Part shown: piece by piece, positions 34,846-42,221 of the stretch
How positions within the stretch are numbered: position 1 is the stretch's first letter
How the letters are laid out: each line of letters starts with the position of its first letter
Assembly (NCBI GenBank): GCA_023266575.1
Contig: JAHFPV010000016.1
Span: forward strand, 22,122-86,121
Length of the DNA: 64,000 nt
Direction of reading: 5' to 3'
Source of the DNA: Sphingobium sp.
GTDB lineage: Bacteria; Pseudomonadota; Alphaproteobacteria; Sphingomonadales; Sphingomonadaceae
Program-made: the position numbers and the translations under genes
The notes under the pieces: generated by a model
What the model was told of the DNA's origin: nothing
Database searches by the model: none
Seen by the model: only the letters and a program-made list of their open reading frames with translations

Positions 34846-35970
34846 ATGAAATTTTTTGGGGTGAAGGCCGCTGGGTCGGCGGATGTGCGGCCGGTGCTGG
34901 CGCGGGCCTGGGGGACGGGGGCGGTGGCTTTAGGCGAGTGGCCCGCCAGCTATGAGGCGCAGTTGCGGGGCGGGGTGATCGGCAATCCGGTGGCGCAGCG
35001 GGCGATGCGGCTGGTGTCGGAGGGGGCGGGGGCGACCGCGCTCAAAGTCGCTGGCGTGGAGGATGGCGCGCGGGTGCTGGCATTGGTGGCGCGGGCTTCG
35101 GCGGGGCAGGGGTTGGTGGAGACTTTGGCCTGCCATTTGTTGTTGCATGGCAATGCTTATGTGCAGGTGATTGGCGGGGCGGACGGGATGCCGGCCGAAC
35201 TGTTTGCGCTGCGGCCTGAACGGGTAAGCGTGGAGGCGGATGCGCGGGGGTGGCCCGCGGCCTATCTCTATCGCGTCGGGGAGAGCGTGACGCGGCTGTC
35301 GCCCGAAGATGCGGCGGGGCGGACCAATGTGCTGCATCTCAAAAGCCTGCATCCGCTGGACGATCATTATGGATTGGGCTGTGTCGGCGCGGCGGCGGGG
35401 GCGGTGGCGATCCACAATGCGGCGACGGTGTGGAACAAGGCGCTGCTGGACAATGCGGCGCGGCCCAGCGGGGCGATGGTCTATGATCCGGGCGATGGAT
35501 CGGTGATGGCGCCCGACCAATATGAGCGGGTGAAGCGGGAGATGGAGATCGCTTTTGCGGGTGCGGCCAATGCGGGGCGGCCGATGCTGCTGGAGGGCGG
35601 GCTGAGCTGGAAGGCGCTGAGCCTGACGCCGGCGGAGATGGATTTTGTCGGGCTGAAGGCGGCGGCGGCGCGGGAGATTGCGCTGGCGTTCGGGGTGCCG
35701 CCGATGCTGATGGGGCTGCCAAGCGACAATAGCTACGCCAATTATCGCGAGGCGAACAAGGCGCTGTGGCGACAGACGATATTGCCGCTGGTGGGGAAGA
35801 TAGGCGCGGGGCTGGGGCAGGGATTGAGCGGCTGGTGGCCGGGGCTGCGGATCGAGCCGGACCTGGATGGCGTGGCGGCGCTGAGCGATGAGCGGGCGGC
35901 GCTGTGGGAGCGGGTCGCGGGGGCGGATTTCCTGTCGGCGGAGGAGAAGAAGGCTTTGTTGGGATTGTAA
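34846..35970 (+). CDS. GTA portal protein (gp3)
   Basis: A 374-residue HK97-type portal protein. Characteristic segments: HLLLHGNAYVQVIG, LHLKSLHPLDDHYGLG, NAARPSGAMVYDPGDG, and GVPPMLMGLPSDNSYANYRE, which is a strong portal signature. It forms the dodecameric ring through which DNA enters the capsid. Start at the ATG after GGGGGACAGGGT. Intact. Confidence 0.92.
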   Translation: MKFFGVKAAGSADVRPVLARAWGTGAVALGEWPASYEAQLRGGVIGNPVAQRAMRLVSEGAGATALKVAGVEDGARVLALVARASAGQGLVETLACHLLLHGNAYVQVIGGADGMPAELFALRPERVSVEADARGWPAAYLYRVGESVTRLSPEDAAGRTNVLHLKSLHPLDDHYGLGCVGAAAGAVAIHNAATVWNKALLDNAARPSGAMVYDPGDGSVMAPDQYERVKREMEIAFAGAANAGRPMLLEGGLSWKALSLTPAEMDFVGLKAAAAREIALAFGVPPMLMGLPSDNSYANYREANKALWRQTILPLVGKIGAGLGQGLSGWWPGLRIEPDLDGVAALSDERAALWERVAGADFLSAEEKKALLGL

Positions 35971-35985
35971 GGCGGGCGGCGGTGT

Positions 35986-36057
35986 CCCCTCTCCCAACTG
36001 CGCCTAGGCGGCTGCGCCGCCAAGGCTTCGTATCCCTCTCCCCCAAGGGGCGAGGGG
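35986..36057 (+). repeat. GTA intergenic repeat, copy 2
   Basis: CCCCTCTCCCAACTGCGCCTAG, the stem GGCGGC-TGC-GCCGCC, AAGGCTTCGTATCC, then CTCTCCCCCAAGGGGCGAGGGG (separate segments). It occupies nearly all of the gap between the portal stop and the DUF6127 start. Confidence 0.85.
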
Positions 36058-36070
36058 ATTGGAGGGCGTG

Positions 36071-36391
36071 ATGAAACAGGATGGCGAGATGCTGGCGCGG
36101 TTGGTGGCGCAAGCCGATGGCGGGCCGGGTGCGGCGGATATGGTGATGATCCGGGCGCTGGTGGAGGAGGCAAGCGAGCTGGGCGCGGGGCGGGCGCTGG
36201 AGCGGCTGGGGCTGGCGGACCGGCGGGCGGAGGGCGATGTGCGGGAGCTGCGCGAACTGCTGCGCGCCTGGCGCGATGCGAAAAAGGCGGCGCGCGGGGC
36301 AGTGATCGGCTGGATGGTGCGGATAGCGCTGGCGCTGGTGTTGCTGGGGATTGCGGTCAAGACCGGGCTGGTTGGGTTGGTGAGAGCGTGA
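36071..36391 (+). CDS. Small membrane protein, probable DUF6127 family
   Basis: A 106-residue protein, ATG at 36071. The N-terminal two-thirds is helical and charged (LEEASELGAGRALERLGLA-like stretch, DRRAEGDVRELRELLRAW), and the C-terminus has one membrane helix (WMVRIALALVLLGIAVKTGL). Proteins like this sit between portal and prohead protease in sphingomonad GTA clusters. The family name is from memory of such clusters. It overlaps the protease start (GTGA). Confidence 0.65.
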   Translation: MKQDGEMLARLVAQADGGPGAADMVMIRALVEEASELGAGRALERLGLADRRAEGDVRELRELLRAWRDAKKAARGAVIGWMVRIALALVLLGIAVKTGLVGLVRA

Positions 36392-36846
36392 GTGGCGATG
36401 TTGCGCTGGGGGCTTCTCGACTTCGCTCGAAGCGAACGGAGGAGGGAAAGGGGGGCGACGTGCGCTTCGCGGGCTATGCGGCGATTTTCGATCGGGTGGA
36501 CCGGGGCGGGGATGTGGTGCGGGCGGGCGCCTTTGGTGGCGTGCGCGCGGCGGCGGTGCCGTTGCTGTGGCAGCATGGGCCGGGGCAGGTGATCGGATCG
36601 GTCGAGCGGCTGGAGGAGGATGCGCGGGGGCTGCGCGTGATCGGCCGGGTGTCGGCGCGCACGGCGGCCGGGCGCGAGGCCGCGGCGGGGCTGAAGGCCG
36701 GGGCGCTGGATGGGCTGTCGTTTGGATATAGGGTACGGGAGGCGCGCGGGGCGGGACCGCGCGAGTTGCTGGCGCTGGAACTGGTGGAGGTGAGTCTGGT
36801 GACGCATCCCATGCAGGATGGGGCGCGGGTGATTGCGGTGGAGTGA
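36388..36846 (+). CDS. GTA prohead protease (gp4, HK97 family)
   Basis: A serine protease of 152 residues from the GTG at 36388, or 128 from a GTG at 36460. The catalytic His is in LLWQHGPGQVIG and the Ser in GALDGLSFGYRVRE; the fold continues ELVEVSLVTHPM. It trims capsid subunits during maturation. The first 24 residues include ASRLRSKRT, which is a translated dispersed repeat (36413-36439). A strong GGAGGG just after it precedes the GTG at 36460, where the family-like sequence RFAGYAAIFD begins. The inner start is therefore quite possibly the real one. Confidence 0.88.
   Translation: MSGDVALGASRLRSKRTEEGKGGDVRFAGYAAIFDRVDRGGDVVRAGAFGGVRAAAVPLLWQHGPGQVIGSVERLEEDARGLRVIGRVSARTAAGREAAAGLKAGALDGLSFGYRVREARGAGPRELLALELVEVSLVTHPMQDGARVIAVE
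36413..36439. repeat. REP-like element at the start of the prohead protease gene
   Basis: CTTCTCGACTTCGCTCGAAG followed by CGAACGG, the same 27-mer as at 50419-50445 and, in other orientations, at 52612-52699, 59095-59207 and 63880-63903. It lies between the two possible starts of the protease gene. Confidence 0.85.
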
Positions 36847-36863
36847 TTTACGCGGGCGCAGCT

Positions 36864-36936
36864 CCCCCCTCATCCAACTTCGCCTAATCGGCTTTGCCGA
36901 TAAGGCTTCGTATCCTTCTCCCCCCTGGGGAGAAGG
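36864..36936 (+). repeat. GTA intergenic repeat, copy 3
   Basis: CCCCCTCATCCAACTTCGCC, stem ATCGGC-TTT-GCCGAT, AAGGCTTCGTATCCTTCTCC and CCCTGGGGAGAAGG as successive segments. It lies between the prohead protease stop and the 3' end of the antisense dioxygenase gene. Confidence 0.85.
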
Positions 36937-36946
36937 TTTGCTGGGC

Positions 36947-37615
36947 CTATATCCCCAACCATTCCAGTCCGCCGGGCAGAGCGTCGGCGCTATAGTCGAG
37001 TTGGAGGACGCGGCGGTGGCGGGGATTGGCGGCGGCGTCTGAGGCGTGGAGGATGGGCGTAGCGTAGAGCCAGATGTCGCCGCGCGACGCGAGGCAGGCG
37101 ACGATGCCGCAGCGATCGACCATGGCCAGGACATCGCTTTCCGCGATGCGGCCATGGCGGTGGGAGCCGCGGGCGATGAGCAAAGGCGCATTGTCGGCGT
37201 CGACCTGATCGAGATGGAGGCGCAACGTGACCATGCGGTCCAGCAGGGATTGCGGCGGGGCGACATGCTGGAGGCCGGATTTGATCGTCCAGGGGCCAAA
37301 GCCGGGTGTTTCGATGCGTTGACGCACGGCGATGGTGCGGTCCTGATGCCAGCCGAGCGCCCAGTTGGTGGCTTCGTTTTTGTCGAACAGGATCGCACGC
37401 ACCGGCTTTGCGGCGTTGCCCAGATGGGCGGCGGCGTGGCAGCCGATGGGGCCGGTTGGCGCGAGAAATGGCGCGAGTTCGGCGAGGGCTGTCAGGCGTT
37501 GACCGGGGCGGCCTGTTGGCAGCGTCGTGAGGGCGGCTTCGACGGTGGCGAGGGTGGTGGCGTCGAGGGCGGCGGGGATGTGTTGCGCGCCGTCGGTGGC
37601 GAGGGTCAGGGGCAT
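36947..37615 (-). CDS. Phytanoyl-CoA dioxygenase (PhyH) family protein, antisense in GTA cluster
   Basis: A 222-residue Fe(II)/2-oxoglutarate oxygenase-like protein. The metal-binding HxD is in GWHQDRTIA, the distal His is in PILHASDAA, and the 2-oxoglutarate Arg is likely in PRHRRVLQLDY. It faces opposite to the GTA genes and lies between prohead protease and capsid, flanked on both sides by copies of the intergenic repeat. No packaging role is expected; the substrate is unknown. Confidence 0.85.
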   Translation of the reverse strand: MPLTLATDGAQHIPAALDATTLATVEAALTTLPTGRPGQRLTALAELAPFLAPTGPIGCHAAAHLGNAAKPVRAILFDKNEATNWALGWHQDRTIAVRQRIETPGFGPWTIKSGLQHVAPPQSLLDRMVTLRLHLDQVDADNAPLLIARGSHRHGRIAESDVLAMVDRCGIVACLASRGDIWLYATPILHASDAAANPRHRRVLQLDYSADALPGGLEWLGI

Positions 37616-37658
37616 GGGGTTTTATGCTGTGTCGGGGTGCGTGACGCAAGCGGCGCTT

Positions 37659-37729
37659 CCCCCTCATCCAACTGCGCCTAGCCAGCAAGCTGGCAAGGCT
37701 TCGTATCCTTCTCCCCCCAAGGGAGAAGG
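37659..37729 (+). repeat. GTA intergenic repeat, copy 4
   Basis: CCCCCTCATCCAACTGCGCC, stem GCCAGC-AAGC-TGGC, AAGGCTTCGTATCCTTCTCC, then CCCCAAGGGAGAAGG. It lies upstream of the capsid gene, just before a terminator-like hairpin. Confidence 0.85.
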
Positions 37730-37742
37730 TTTTGAGAGTTTT

Positions 37743-37771
37743 AGGGCGGTCCCACCGGGGCCGCCCTTTTT
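37743..37771 (+). terminator. Terminator-like hairpin upstream of the capsid gene
   Basis: AGGGCGGTCCCACC-GGGGCCGCCC followed by TTTTT. The stem pairs GGGCGG with CCGCCC around a small imperfect loop. It sits 25 bp before the capsid start, so it may act as an attenuator or end read-through into the GTA head genes. Confidence 0.5.
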
Positions 37772-37795
37772 GGTGTTTTCTAGCGGGAGAATGAC

Positions 37796-38914
37796 ATGAC
37801 GGACGGCGTGGCGGATGCTCTGGAGGGGAGCTTTGATGTGGTGCTTCAGGGGGAGCGGATTGCGGCTTTGGAGGCGGATTTGAGTGCGATGCGGGTGGCT
37901 ATGCAGCGGCCTGCGCTCGATGGGGTGAAGGGCGGGGCGGTTGATCCGGCGCGCGCCAATTTCGTCGATCGCTATTTGCGGCAAGGGCAGGAAGCGGGGG
38001 TGGAGCTGAAGAGCTTTTCCGGCGCGAGCGGTGCGACCGGCGGTTATGCGGTGCCGCGGGAGATTGATCAGCTGATCGATGCGACGCTCAAAAGCATTTC
38101 GCCCATTCGCACGATCGCCAATGTCGTGCGGACCGGGACGGCGGGCTATCGCAAGCTGGTGAGCGCGGGCGGGATCGTGTCGGGCTGGGCCAGCGAGACG
38201 GGGGCGCGGGGCGAGACGGGGACGCCAAGCTTCAACGAGATCGCGCCGCCGTCGGGCGAATTGTTCGCCAATCCGGCGGCCAGCCAGGCGATGCTGGACG
38301 ATGCGCAGTTCGATGTCGAGGGCTGGCTGGCGGGCGAGATTGCCCGTGAATTTGCGGTGGCGGAGGGCGCCGCCTTCATCAACGGCAATGGCACCAACAA
38401 GCCCAAGGGTTTCCTGACCTATACGACCACCAATGAAGCGGACGCTGTGCGGGCGTTCGGGTCGCTGCAATATGTGGCGTCGGGCGCGGCGGGGGCTTTT
38501 GCCGCGTCCAACCCGCAGGACCGGCTGATCGATCTGGTGCAGAGCCTGCGGGCGCCCTACCGGCAGGGCGCGTCGTTCGTGATGAACAGCGCGACGCTGA
38601 GCGCCATCCGCAAGATGAAAACGAGCGATGGCGCGTTTCTGTGGCAGCCTTCGCTGAGTGCCGGGCAGCCCGCAACTTTGCTGGGTTATCCGGTGGTGGA
38701 GGCCGAGGATATGCCGGACATCAGTGCGGGCAGCCTGTCGATCGCCTTCGGCAATTTCCAGGCGGGCTATGTCATTGCCGAGCGTAGCGACACCAGCATT
38801 TTGCGCGATCCGTTCAGCAACAAGCCGTTCGTGCATTTCTATGCGGTCAAGCGGATCGGCGGGGCTGTGGCCAATAGCGAGGCGATTAAGTTGATGAAGT
38901 TTGCGGCTTCTTGA
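37796..38914 (+). CDS. GTA major capsid protein (gp5, HK97 fold)
   Basis: A 372-residue capsid protein. The N-terminal ~100 residues are the charged helical delta/scaffold region (LQGERIAALEADLSAMRVAM), removed by the prohead protease. The HK97 core follows: SGATGGYAVPREIDQLI, ISPIRTIANVV, EGAAFINGNGTNKPKGFL, SFVMNSATLSAIRKMK and LLGYPVVEAEDMP. Intact and full length. Confidence 0.96.
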   Translation: MTDGVADALEGSFDVVLQGERIAALEADLSAMRVAMQRPALDGVKGGAVDPARANFVDRYLRQGQEAGVELKSFSGASGATGGYAVPREIDQLIDATLKSISPIRTIANVVRTGTAGYRKLVSAGGIVSGWASETGARGETGTPSFNEIAPPSGELFANPAASQAMLDDAQFDVEGWLAGEIAREFAVAEGAAFINGNGTNKPKGFLTYTTTNEADAVRAFGSLQYVASGAAGAFAASNPQDRLIDLVQSLRAPYRQGASFVMNSATLSAIRKMKTSDGAFLWQPSLSAGQPATLLGYPVVEAEDMPDISAGSLSIAFGNFQAGYVIAERSDTSILRDPFSNKPFVHFYAVKRIGGAVANSEAIKLMKFAAS

Positions 38915-38931
38915 CGGGCGAGGGGGTGGTT

Positions 38932-39003
38932 CCCCCTCTTCCAACTTCGCCTAACTGGCTGCGCCAGTAAGGCTGCGTATCCTTCTCCCCCCAGGGGAGA
39001 AGG
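38932..39003 (+). repeat. GTA intergenic repeat, copy 5
   Basis: CCCCCTCTTCCAACTTCGCC, stem ACTGGC-TGC-GCCAGT, AAGGCTGCGTATCCTTCTCC, then CCCCAGGGGAGAAGG. It lies between the capsid and the fibre-tail adaptor genes. Confidence 0.85.
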
Positions 39004-39061
39004 TTTTTTGGGGGGGAGGCGTTTGGCCTTCCCCCTTTTTGTTTGTGGGGAGCAAGCAGCG

Positions 39062-39340
39062 ATGAGCCTGTATCTGAAGGATGCCGATAGCAGCATCGAT
39101 CATGGCATCGACTGGTCGGCCCATCTGGCGGGGCAGACGATCCTTGCCAGTGCGTGGAGCGTGGAGCCGGTCGAGGCGGGCGGGCTGAGCGTCGAGGCGT
39201 CGGCTTTTGAGGCAGCGCGGGCCAGCGTGCGGGTGAGCGGGGGGCTGGTCGGGCATCTGTATCGGCTGACCAACCGGGTCACCTTGTCCGACGGGCAGGT
39301 GGACGAGCGATCGGTGACATTTCGGGTGGAGGAACGCTGA
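39062..39340 (+). CDS. Phage fibre-tail adaptor-like protein
   Basis: A 92-residue protein from the ATG at 39062. Segments DADSSIDHGIDWSAHLAG, ILASAWSVEP and VGHLYRLTNRVTLSDGQVDE (a fibronectin-like beta sandwich) match small proteins that phage annotation calls fibre-tail adaptors. It overlaps gp6 as TGATG. The place between capsid and gp6 is typical of sphingomonad GTA clusters. Confidence 0.75.
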   Translation: MSLYLKDADSSIDHGIDWSAHLAGQTILASAWSVEPVEAGGLSVEASAFEAARASVRVSGGLVGHLYRLTNRVTLSDGQVDERSVTFRVEER

Positions 39341-39876
39341 TGCTGGCGCAGGATGAGAGCGGGGCGCTGGCGGCGTCGCTGGCCGAGCTGAAGGCCTATT
39401 TGCGGATCGAGACGAGTGGCGAGGATGGGGTGCTGACCGGGTTGCTGCGGAGCGCGGCGGCCTTGTGCGAGCAATTTGTCGGGCAATGGCTGATCGTGCG
39501 GGGCGCGCGCGAGACGGTGGCGGGCGACGGGAGCTGGCAGCGGCTGGCGGCGCGGCCGGTGGTGACCATCGAGAGTGTCGAGGCGGTGGACGCGGATGGC
39601 ACGGCGGTGGCCTTGCCGGTCGATGGCTATGCGATCGACATTGATGCCGCGGGCGAGGGGTGGGTGCGATCGACGCGCGCGGGGGACCGGCGGCGGTTGA
39701 TGGTGCGCTATTCGGCGGGCATGGCGAGCGAGATGAACGGCCTGCCCGAAGCATTGCGACAGGGGATCGTGCGTCTGGCGGCAGAGCATTTTTCTGCGCG
39801 CGGGACGGAGAGCGCCGCGCCGCCTGCGGTGGTGAGCGCGCTGTGGCGACCCTGGCGACGGATGCGTTTGCGATGA
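39340..39876 (+). CDS. GTA head-tail connector (gp6)
   Basis: A 178-residue protein of the gp6/phiE125 gp8 head-tail connector family: SLAELKAYLRIETSGEDGVL at the start, AAALCEQFVGQWLIVR, and a C-terminal part with YSAGMASEMNGLPEALRQGI and LAAEHFSARG. It binds beneath the portal ring. It overlaps the next gene by four bases (ATGA). Confidence 0.9.
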   Translation: MLAQDESGALAASLAELKAYLRIETSGEDGVLTGLLRSAAALCEQFVGQWLIVRGARETVAGDGSWQRLAARPVVTIESVEAVDADGTAVALPVDGYAIDIDAAGEGWVRSTRAGDRRRLMVRYSAGMASEMNGLPEALRQGIVRLAAEHFSARGTESAAPPAVVSALWRPWRRMRLR

Positions 39877-40064
39877 GGGCGGCGCTGGCGCGGATGGTGG
39901 AGCAGCGGGCGGCGCGCAGGCGGGCGGCTGTGGCGGCGGGGCTGGAAGAGGTCGGGGTTGCGGTGGCGATTGAGGGCGATGCGGTGCGGGTGTCCGGGCG
40001 CGGCCTTGTGGCGCGCTGGTGGCGGGATCTGGCGCTGCGGGAAGCGGGGAGGGGCGGGTTATGA
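39873..40064 (+). CDS. Small GTA protein in the gp7 position
   Basis: A 63-residue basic protein (ARMVEQRAARRRAAVAAGL, then a short beta region VAIEGDAVRVSGRGLVARW). It overlaps both neighbours by four bases (ATGA and ATGA), which is strong evidence for translation. Its place between gp6 and gp8 matches RcGTA gp7, a head-tail adaptor component; sequence alone does not prove homology. Confidence 0.7.
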   Translation: MRAALARMVEQRAARRRAAVAAGLEEVGVAVAIEGDAVRVSGRGLVARWWRDLALREAGRGGL

Positions 40065-40462
40065 GCGCTGAAGTGGCGGTGCGCGCGGCGGTGATCGACG
40101 CGCTGCGGGCGGATAGCGCGTTGATGGACGGGCTGAACGGCCTGTTCGACGGCGAGCCGGTGCGGGCCAGCCTGCCCTATGGCGTGGTCGGCGAATGCAT
40201 CGGCGCGGACTGGGGCGGCAAGGATGTGGCGGGGCGCGAGCTGCGGCTGACGATCGGGCTGCATGATGGTGGCGAAACGCCGGGGCGGCTGGCGGGGATG
40301 ATCGCGCGGATCGACCCGGTGCTGGCGGGCGTGGCGGTGCGCGAGGGCTGGCGGATCGTGACGGCGCGGTTGGTGCGGTCGCGCGTGGCGCGGGCGGCGC
40401 GGCAGGGTGGTGGGTGGACGGCGGTGGTGGATTATCGGGTGCGGGCTGTGCGGGAGGGGTGA
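40061..40462 (+). CDS. GTA tail terminator (gp8, DUF3168)
   Basis: A 133-residue protein of the DUF3168 family: EVAVRAAVIDALRADSALMD, RASLPYGVVGECIGADWGGK and TIGLHDGGETPGRLAGMIAR. Proteins of this family close the top of the tail tube. It ends the head-completion block; the next GTA gene lies 746 bp further on. Confidence 0.88.
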   Translation: MSAEVAVRAAVIDALRADSALMDGLNGLFDGEPVRASLPYGVVGECIGADWGGKDVAGRELRLTIGLHDGGETPGRLAGMIARIDPVLAGVAVREGWRIVTARLVRSRVARAARQGGGWTAVVDYRVRAVREG

Positions 40463-40584
40463 GCGATTATATTTTCGTTTTATTCAACATCCGTTCGGGC
40501 TGAGCCTGCCGAAGCCTTGTCCTTCTTCGCGAAGAAGAACGGCCCTTCGACAGGCTCAGGGCGAACGGTATTGGGGGCATCGTA

Positions 40585-40653
40585 CCCCCTCTCAACTGCG
40601 GCTAGGCAGCAGGCTGCCAAGCCTTCGTATCTCTCCCCGGTGGGGAGAGAGGG
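40585..40653 (+). repeat. GTA intergenic repeat, copy 6
   Basis: CCCCCTCTCAACTGCGGCTA, stem GGCAGC-AG-GCTGCC, AAGCCTTCGTATCTCTCCCC, then GGTGGGGAGAGAGGG. One of seven copies between 34.7 and 42.2 kb. Confidence 0.85.
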
Positions 40654-40677
40654 TTTAGGTTGATCTGTTCTGAAAAT

Positions 40678-40794
40678 CCTCCCCTGCAAGGGGAGGTGGC
40701 TGGCCGCAGGCCAGACGGAGGGCTGTCGCCCTGACGATAGCGGGACACCCCTCCGTCATCGCTCCGCGCTGACACCTCCCCTTGCAGGGGAGGA
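40678..40794. repeat. 117-bp palindromic repeat, same family as the insertion in lnt
   Basis: Outer arms TCCTCCCCTGCAAGGGGAGG and CCTCCCCTTGCAGGGGAGGA, inner GACGGAGGGCTGTCGCC and GGGACACCCCTCCGTC. Intergenic here, coding at 25517-25630. Confidence 0.85.
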
Positions 40795-40827
40795 TTGGGA
40801 GGGCGTGCAATCCTGGCCGACTGCGCG

Positions 40828-41154
40828 TCAGCCTGGTTTGTTATAGTCCTCATATTCCGCGGTGATCTTGTCGACATATTCGGCGATCTGGTCGTCGGCG
40901 TCGGCTTGCGCGGCTTTTTCGGACATGCCGTCGGCCTTGTCGGCAGCGACGATTGCGGCGCGGAAGGTGGCTTCCTTGGCGGCGCAGGTCTTTTTCATGT
41001 CGGACTGAAAATCGCCGAGCGTCAGCTTCTTTTCAAGGCCCGGCTGAATCTGGGCCGACAGGCATTGCGAATAGGCCTTGCGACCCGCGCCGACAGGATC
41101 GGATGCGGGAGCGGCGGCTGCGGCCAGCAACATGAGCGGTGCGATGAAGATCAT
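40828..41154 (-). CDS. Small secreted protein, antisense in GTA cluster
   Basis: A 108-residue protein with a signal peptide (IFIAPLMLLAAAAAPASD) and a helical, Asp/Ala-rich mature part with two cysteines (AYSQCLSAQI and MKKTCAAKEA). No family recognised. It is divergent from the tail-tube gene and not part of canonical GTA sets. Confidence 0.65.
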   Translation of the reverse strand: MIFIAPLMLLAAAAAPASDPVGAGRKAYSQCLSAQIQPGLEKKLTLGDFQSDMKKTCAAKEATFRAAIVAADKADGMSEKAAQADADDQIAEYVDKITAEYEDYNKPG

Positions 41155-41208
41155 TGAGACTCTCCTTAACCAGCGTTTTGCACGCTTTATCGGAAGAAAG
41201 GATGCGCC

Positions 41209-41616
41209 ATGGGCGTCGAAAAGGGAAGTGCGTTTCTATTGAAAGTGGGGGATGGCAACATTCCGGCAACATATGCGACCGTGGCGGGGATGCGCACTAC
41301 GCAATTGTCCGTGAATGGCGAGGCGGTGAACATCACGTCCAAGGATTCGGGCGGGTGGCGCGAATTGCTGTCGGGGGCGGGGGTTCGATCGGTCAGCGTG
41401 TCGGCAGCGGGGCTGTTCACCGGATCGGCGGCGGAGGTGCGCATTCGCAATCATGCGCTGTCCGGCACGATCGAGGATTATGAGCTGAGTTTCGAGAGCG
41501 GCGAGCGGATGCGCGGGCGCTTTCTGGTGACGCGGCTGGACTATGCCGGGGACTATAATGGCGAGCGCAATTATGCGCTGAGCCTGGAAAGCTCCGGCGC
41601 GGTGGTGTCGGAATGA
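41209..41616 (+). CDS. GTA major tail (tube) protein (gp9, TP901-1 family)
   Basis: A 135-residue protein. Family features: the N-terminal KGSAFLLKVGDG, VAGMRTTQLSVNGEAVNITS, SGAGVRSVSVSAAGLFTG and SFESGERMRGRFLVTRLDYAG. It polymerises as the short tail tube. It overlaps gp10 by four bases. Confidence 0.92.
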   Translation: MGVEKGSAFLLKVGDGNIPATYATVAGMRTTQLSVNGEAVNITSKDSGGWRELLSGAGVRSVSVSAAGLFTGSAAEVRIRNHALSGTIEDYELSFESGERMRGRFLVTRLDYAGDYNGERNYALSLESSGAVVSE

Positions 41617-41921
41617 GTGGCGTGAACGAGGCGCGGGGCGAGGCCGCGCTGGAGATTGGCGGGGACGTGCTGGCGTTGCGGCCGAGCTTTGCCGCGCTGG
41701 TGGCGGCGGAGGCGGAGCTGGGGCCGCTGTTCGCGCTGGTGGAGCGGGCGGCGGACGGGAAGCTGTCGCTGGGCGATCTGGTGGCTTTGTTCTGGCATTG
41801 CCTGGTCGATCGGGACCGGATGGATCGCGATACGCTGGGCGAGGCGATATTGGCGGTCGGGCTGGCGAAGGTGACGCCGGTGCTGAAGGCGATTTTGCAG
41901 CAGATATTGGCGGGAAAATGA
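41613..41921 (+). CDS. GTA gp10 (tail assembly chaperone-like)
   Basis: A 102-residue protein: GEAALEIGGDVLALRPSFA then a helical body with LVALFWHCLVDRDRMDRDTLG. This is the gene transfer agent gp10 family, comparable to tail-chaperone G proteins. ATGA overlaps on both sides show translational coupling with gp9 and gp10.1. Confidence 0.85.
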   Translation: MSGVNEARGEAALEIGGDVLALRPSFAALVAAEAELGPLFALVERAADGKLSLGDLVALFWHCLVDRDRMDRDTLGEAILAVGLAKVTPVLKAILQQILAGK

Positions 41922-42115
41922 CGGGCTTTGCGCAGGGCGCGGCGCGGCTGGCGGGGGTGGCCGGGTGGCTGCTGGGCTGGCGGCCCGATGAGTTTTGGCG
42001 CGCGACGCCTGCGGAGCTGGCGGTGGTGCTCCGGGCGGCGCGGGGGGATGCGGTTGTGGATGCGGGGGTGGATGGGGCGGTTCTGGATCGGTTGCGGGCG
42101 ATGTTCCCGGATTGA
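41918..42115 (+). CDS. GTA gp10.1 (phage tail assembly chaperone)
   Basis: A 65-residue protein, VAGWLLGWRPDEFWRATPAE followed by a short helix pair. The WRPDEFWRATPAEL motif is the hallmark of the small tail assembly chaperone that follows gp10 in alphaproteobacterial GTAs. It overlaps gp10 by four bases and is followed by repeat copy 7. Confidence 0.85.
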   Translation: MTGFAQGAARLAGVAGWLLGWRPDEFWRATPAELAVVLRAARGDAVVDAGVDGAVLDRLRAMFPD

Positions 42116-42127
42116 TCTGGCGTTGAA

Positions 42128-42198
42128 CCCCCTCTTCCAACTGCGCCTAGGCAGCAAGCTGCCAAGGCTTCGTATCCTTCTCCCCGCCGGGGAGAAGG
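42128..42198 (+). repeat. GTA intergenic repeat, copy 7
   Basis: CCCCCTCTTCCAACTGCGCC, stem GGCAGC-AA-GCTGCC, AAGGCTTCGTATCCTTCTCC, then CCGCCGGGGAGAAGG. It lies between gp10.1 and the tape measure gene. Confidence 0.85.
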
Positions 42199-42221
42199 TA
42201 TTTTTTTGATGGGAGGCGCTG

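Larger units (their letters stand above)
40463..40827. other. Repeat-rich intergenic region in the GTA cluster
   Basis: Three different repeats follow one another: an inverted pair beginning CCGTTCGGGCTGAGCCTGCC and ending CAGGCTCAGGGCGAACGG (40491-40568), copy 6 of the GTA repeat (40585-40653) and a 117-bp palindromic element (40678-40794). No gene is supported. The spot looks like a preferred landing site for repeats. Confidence 0.8.
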
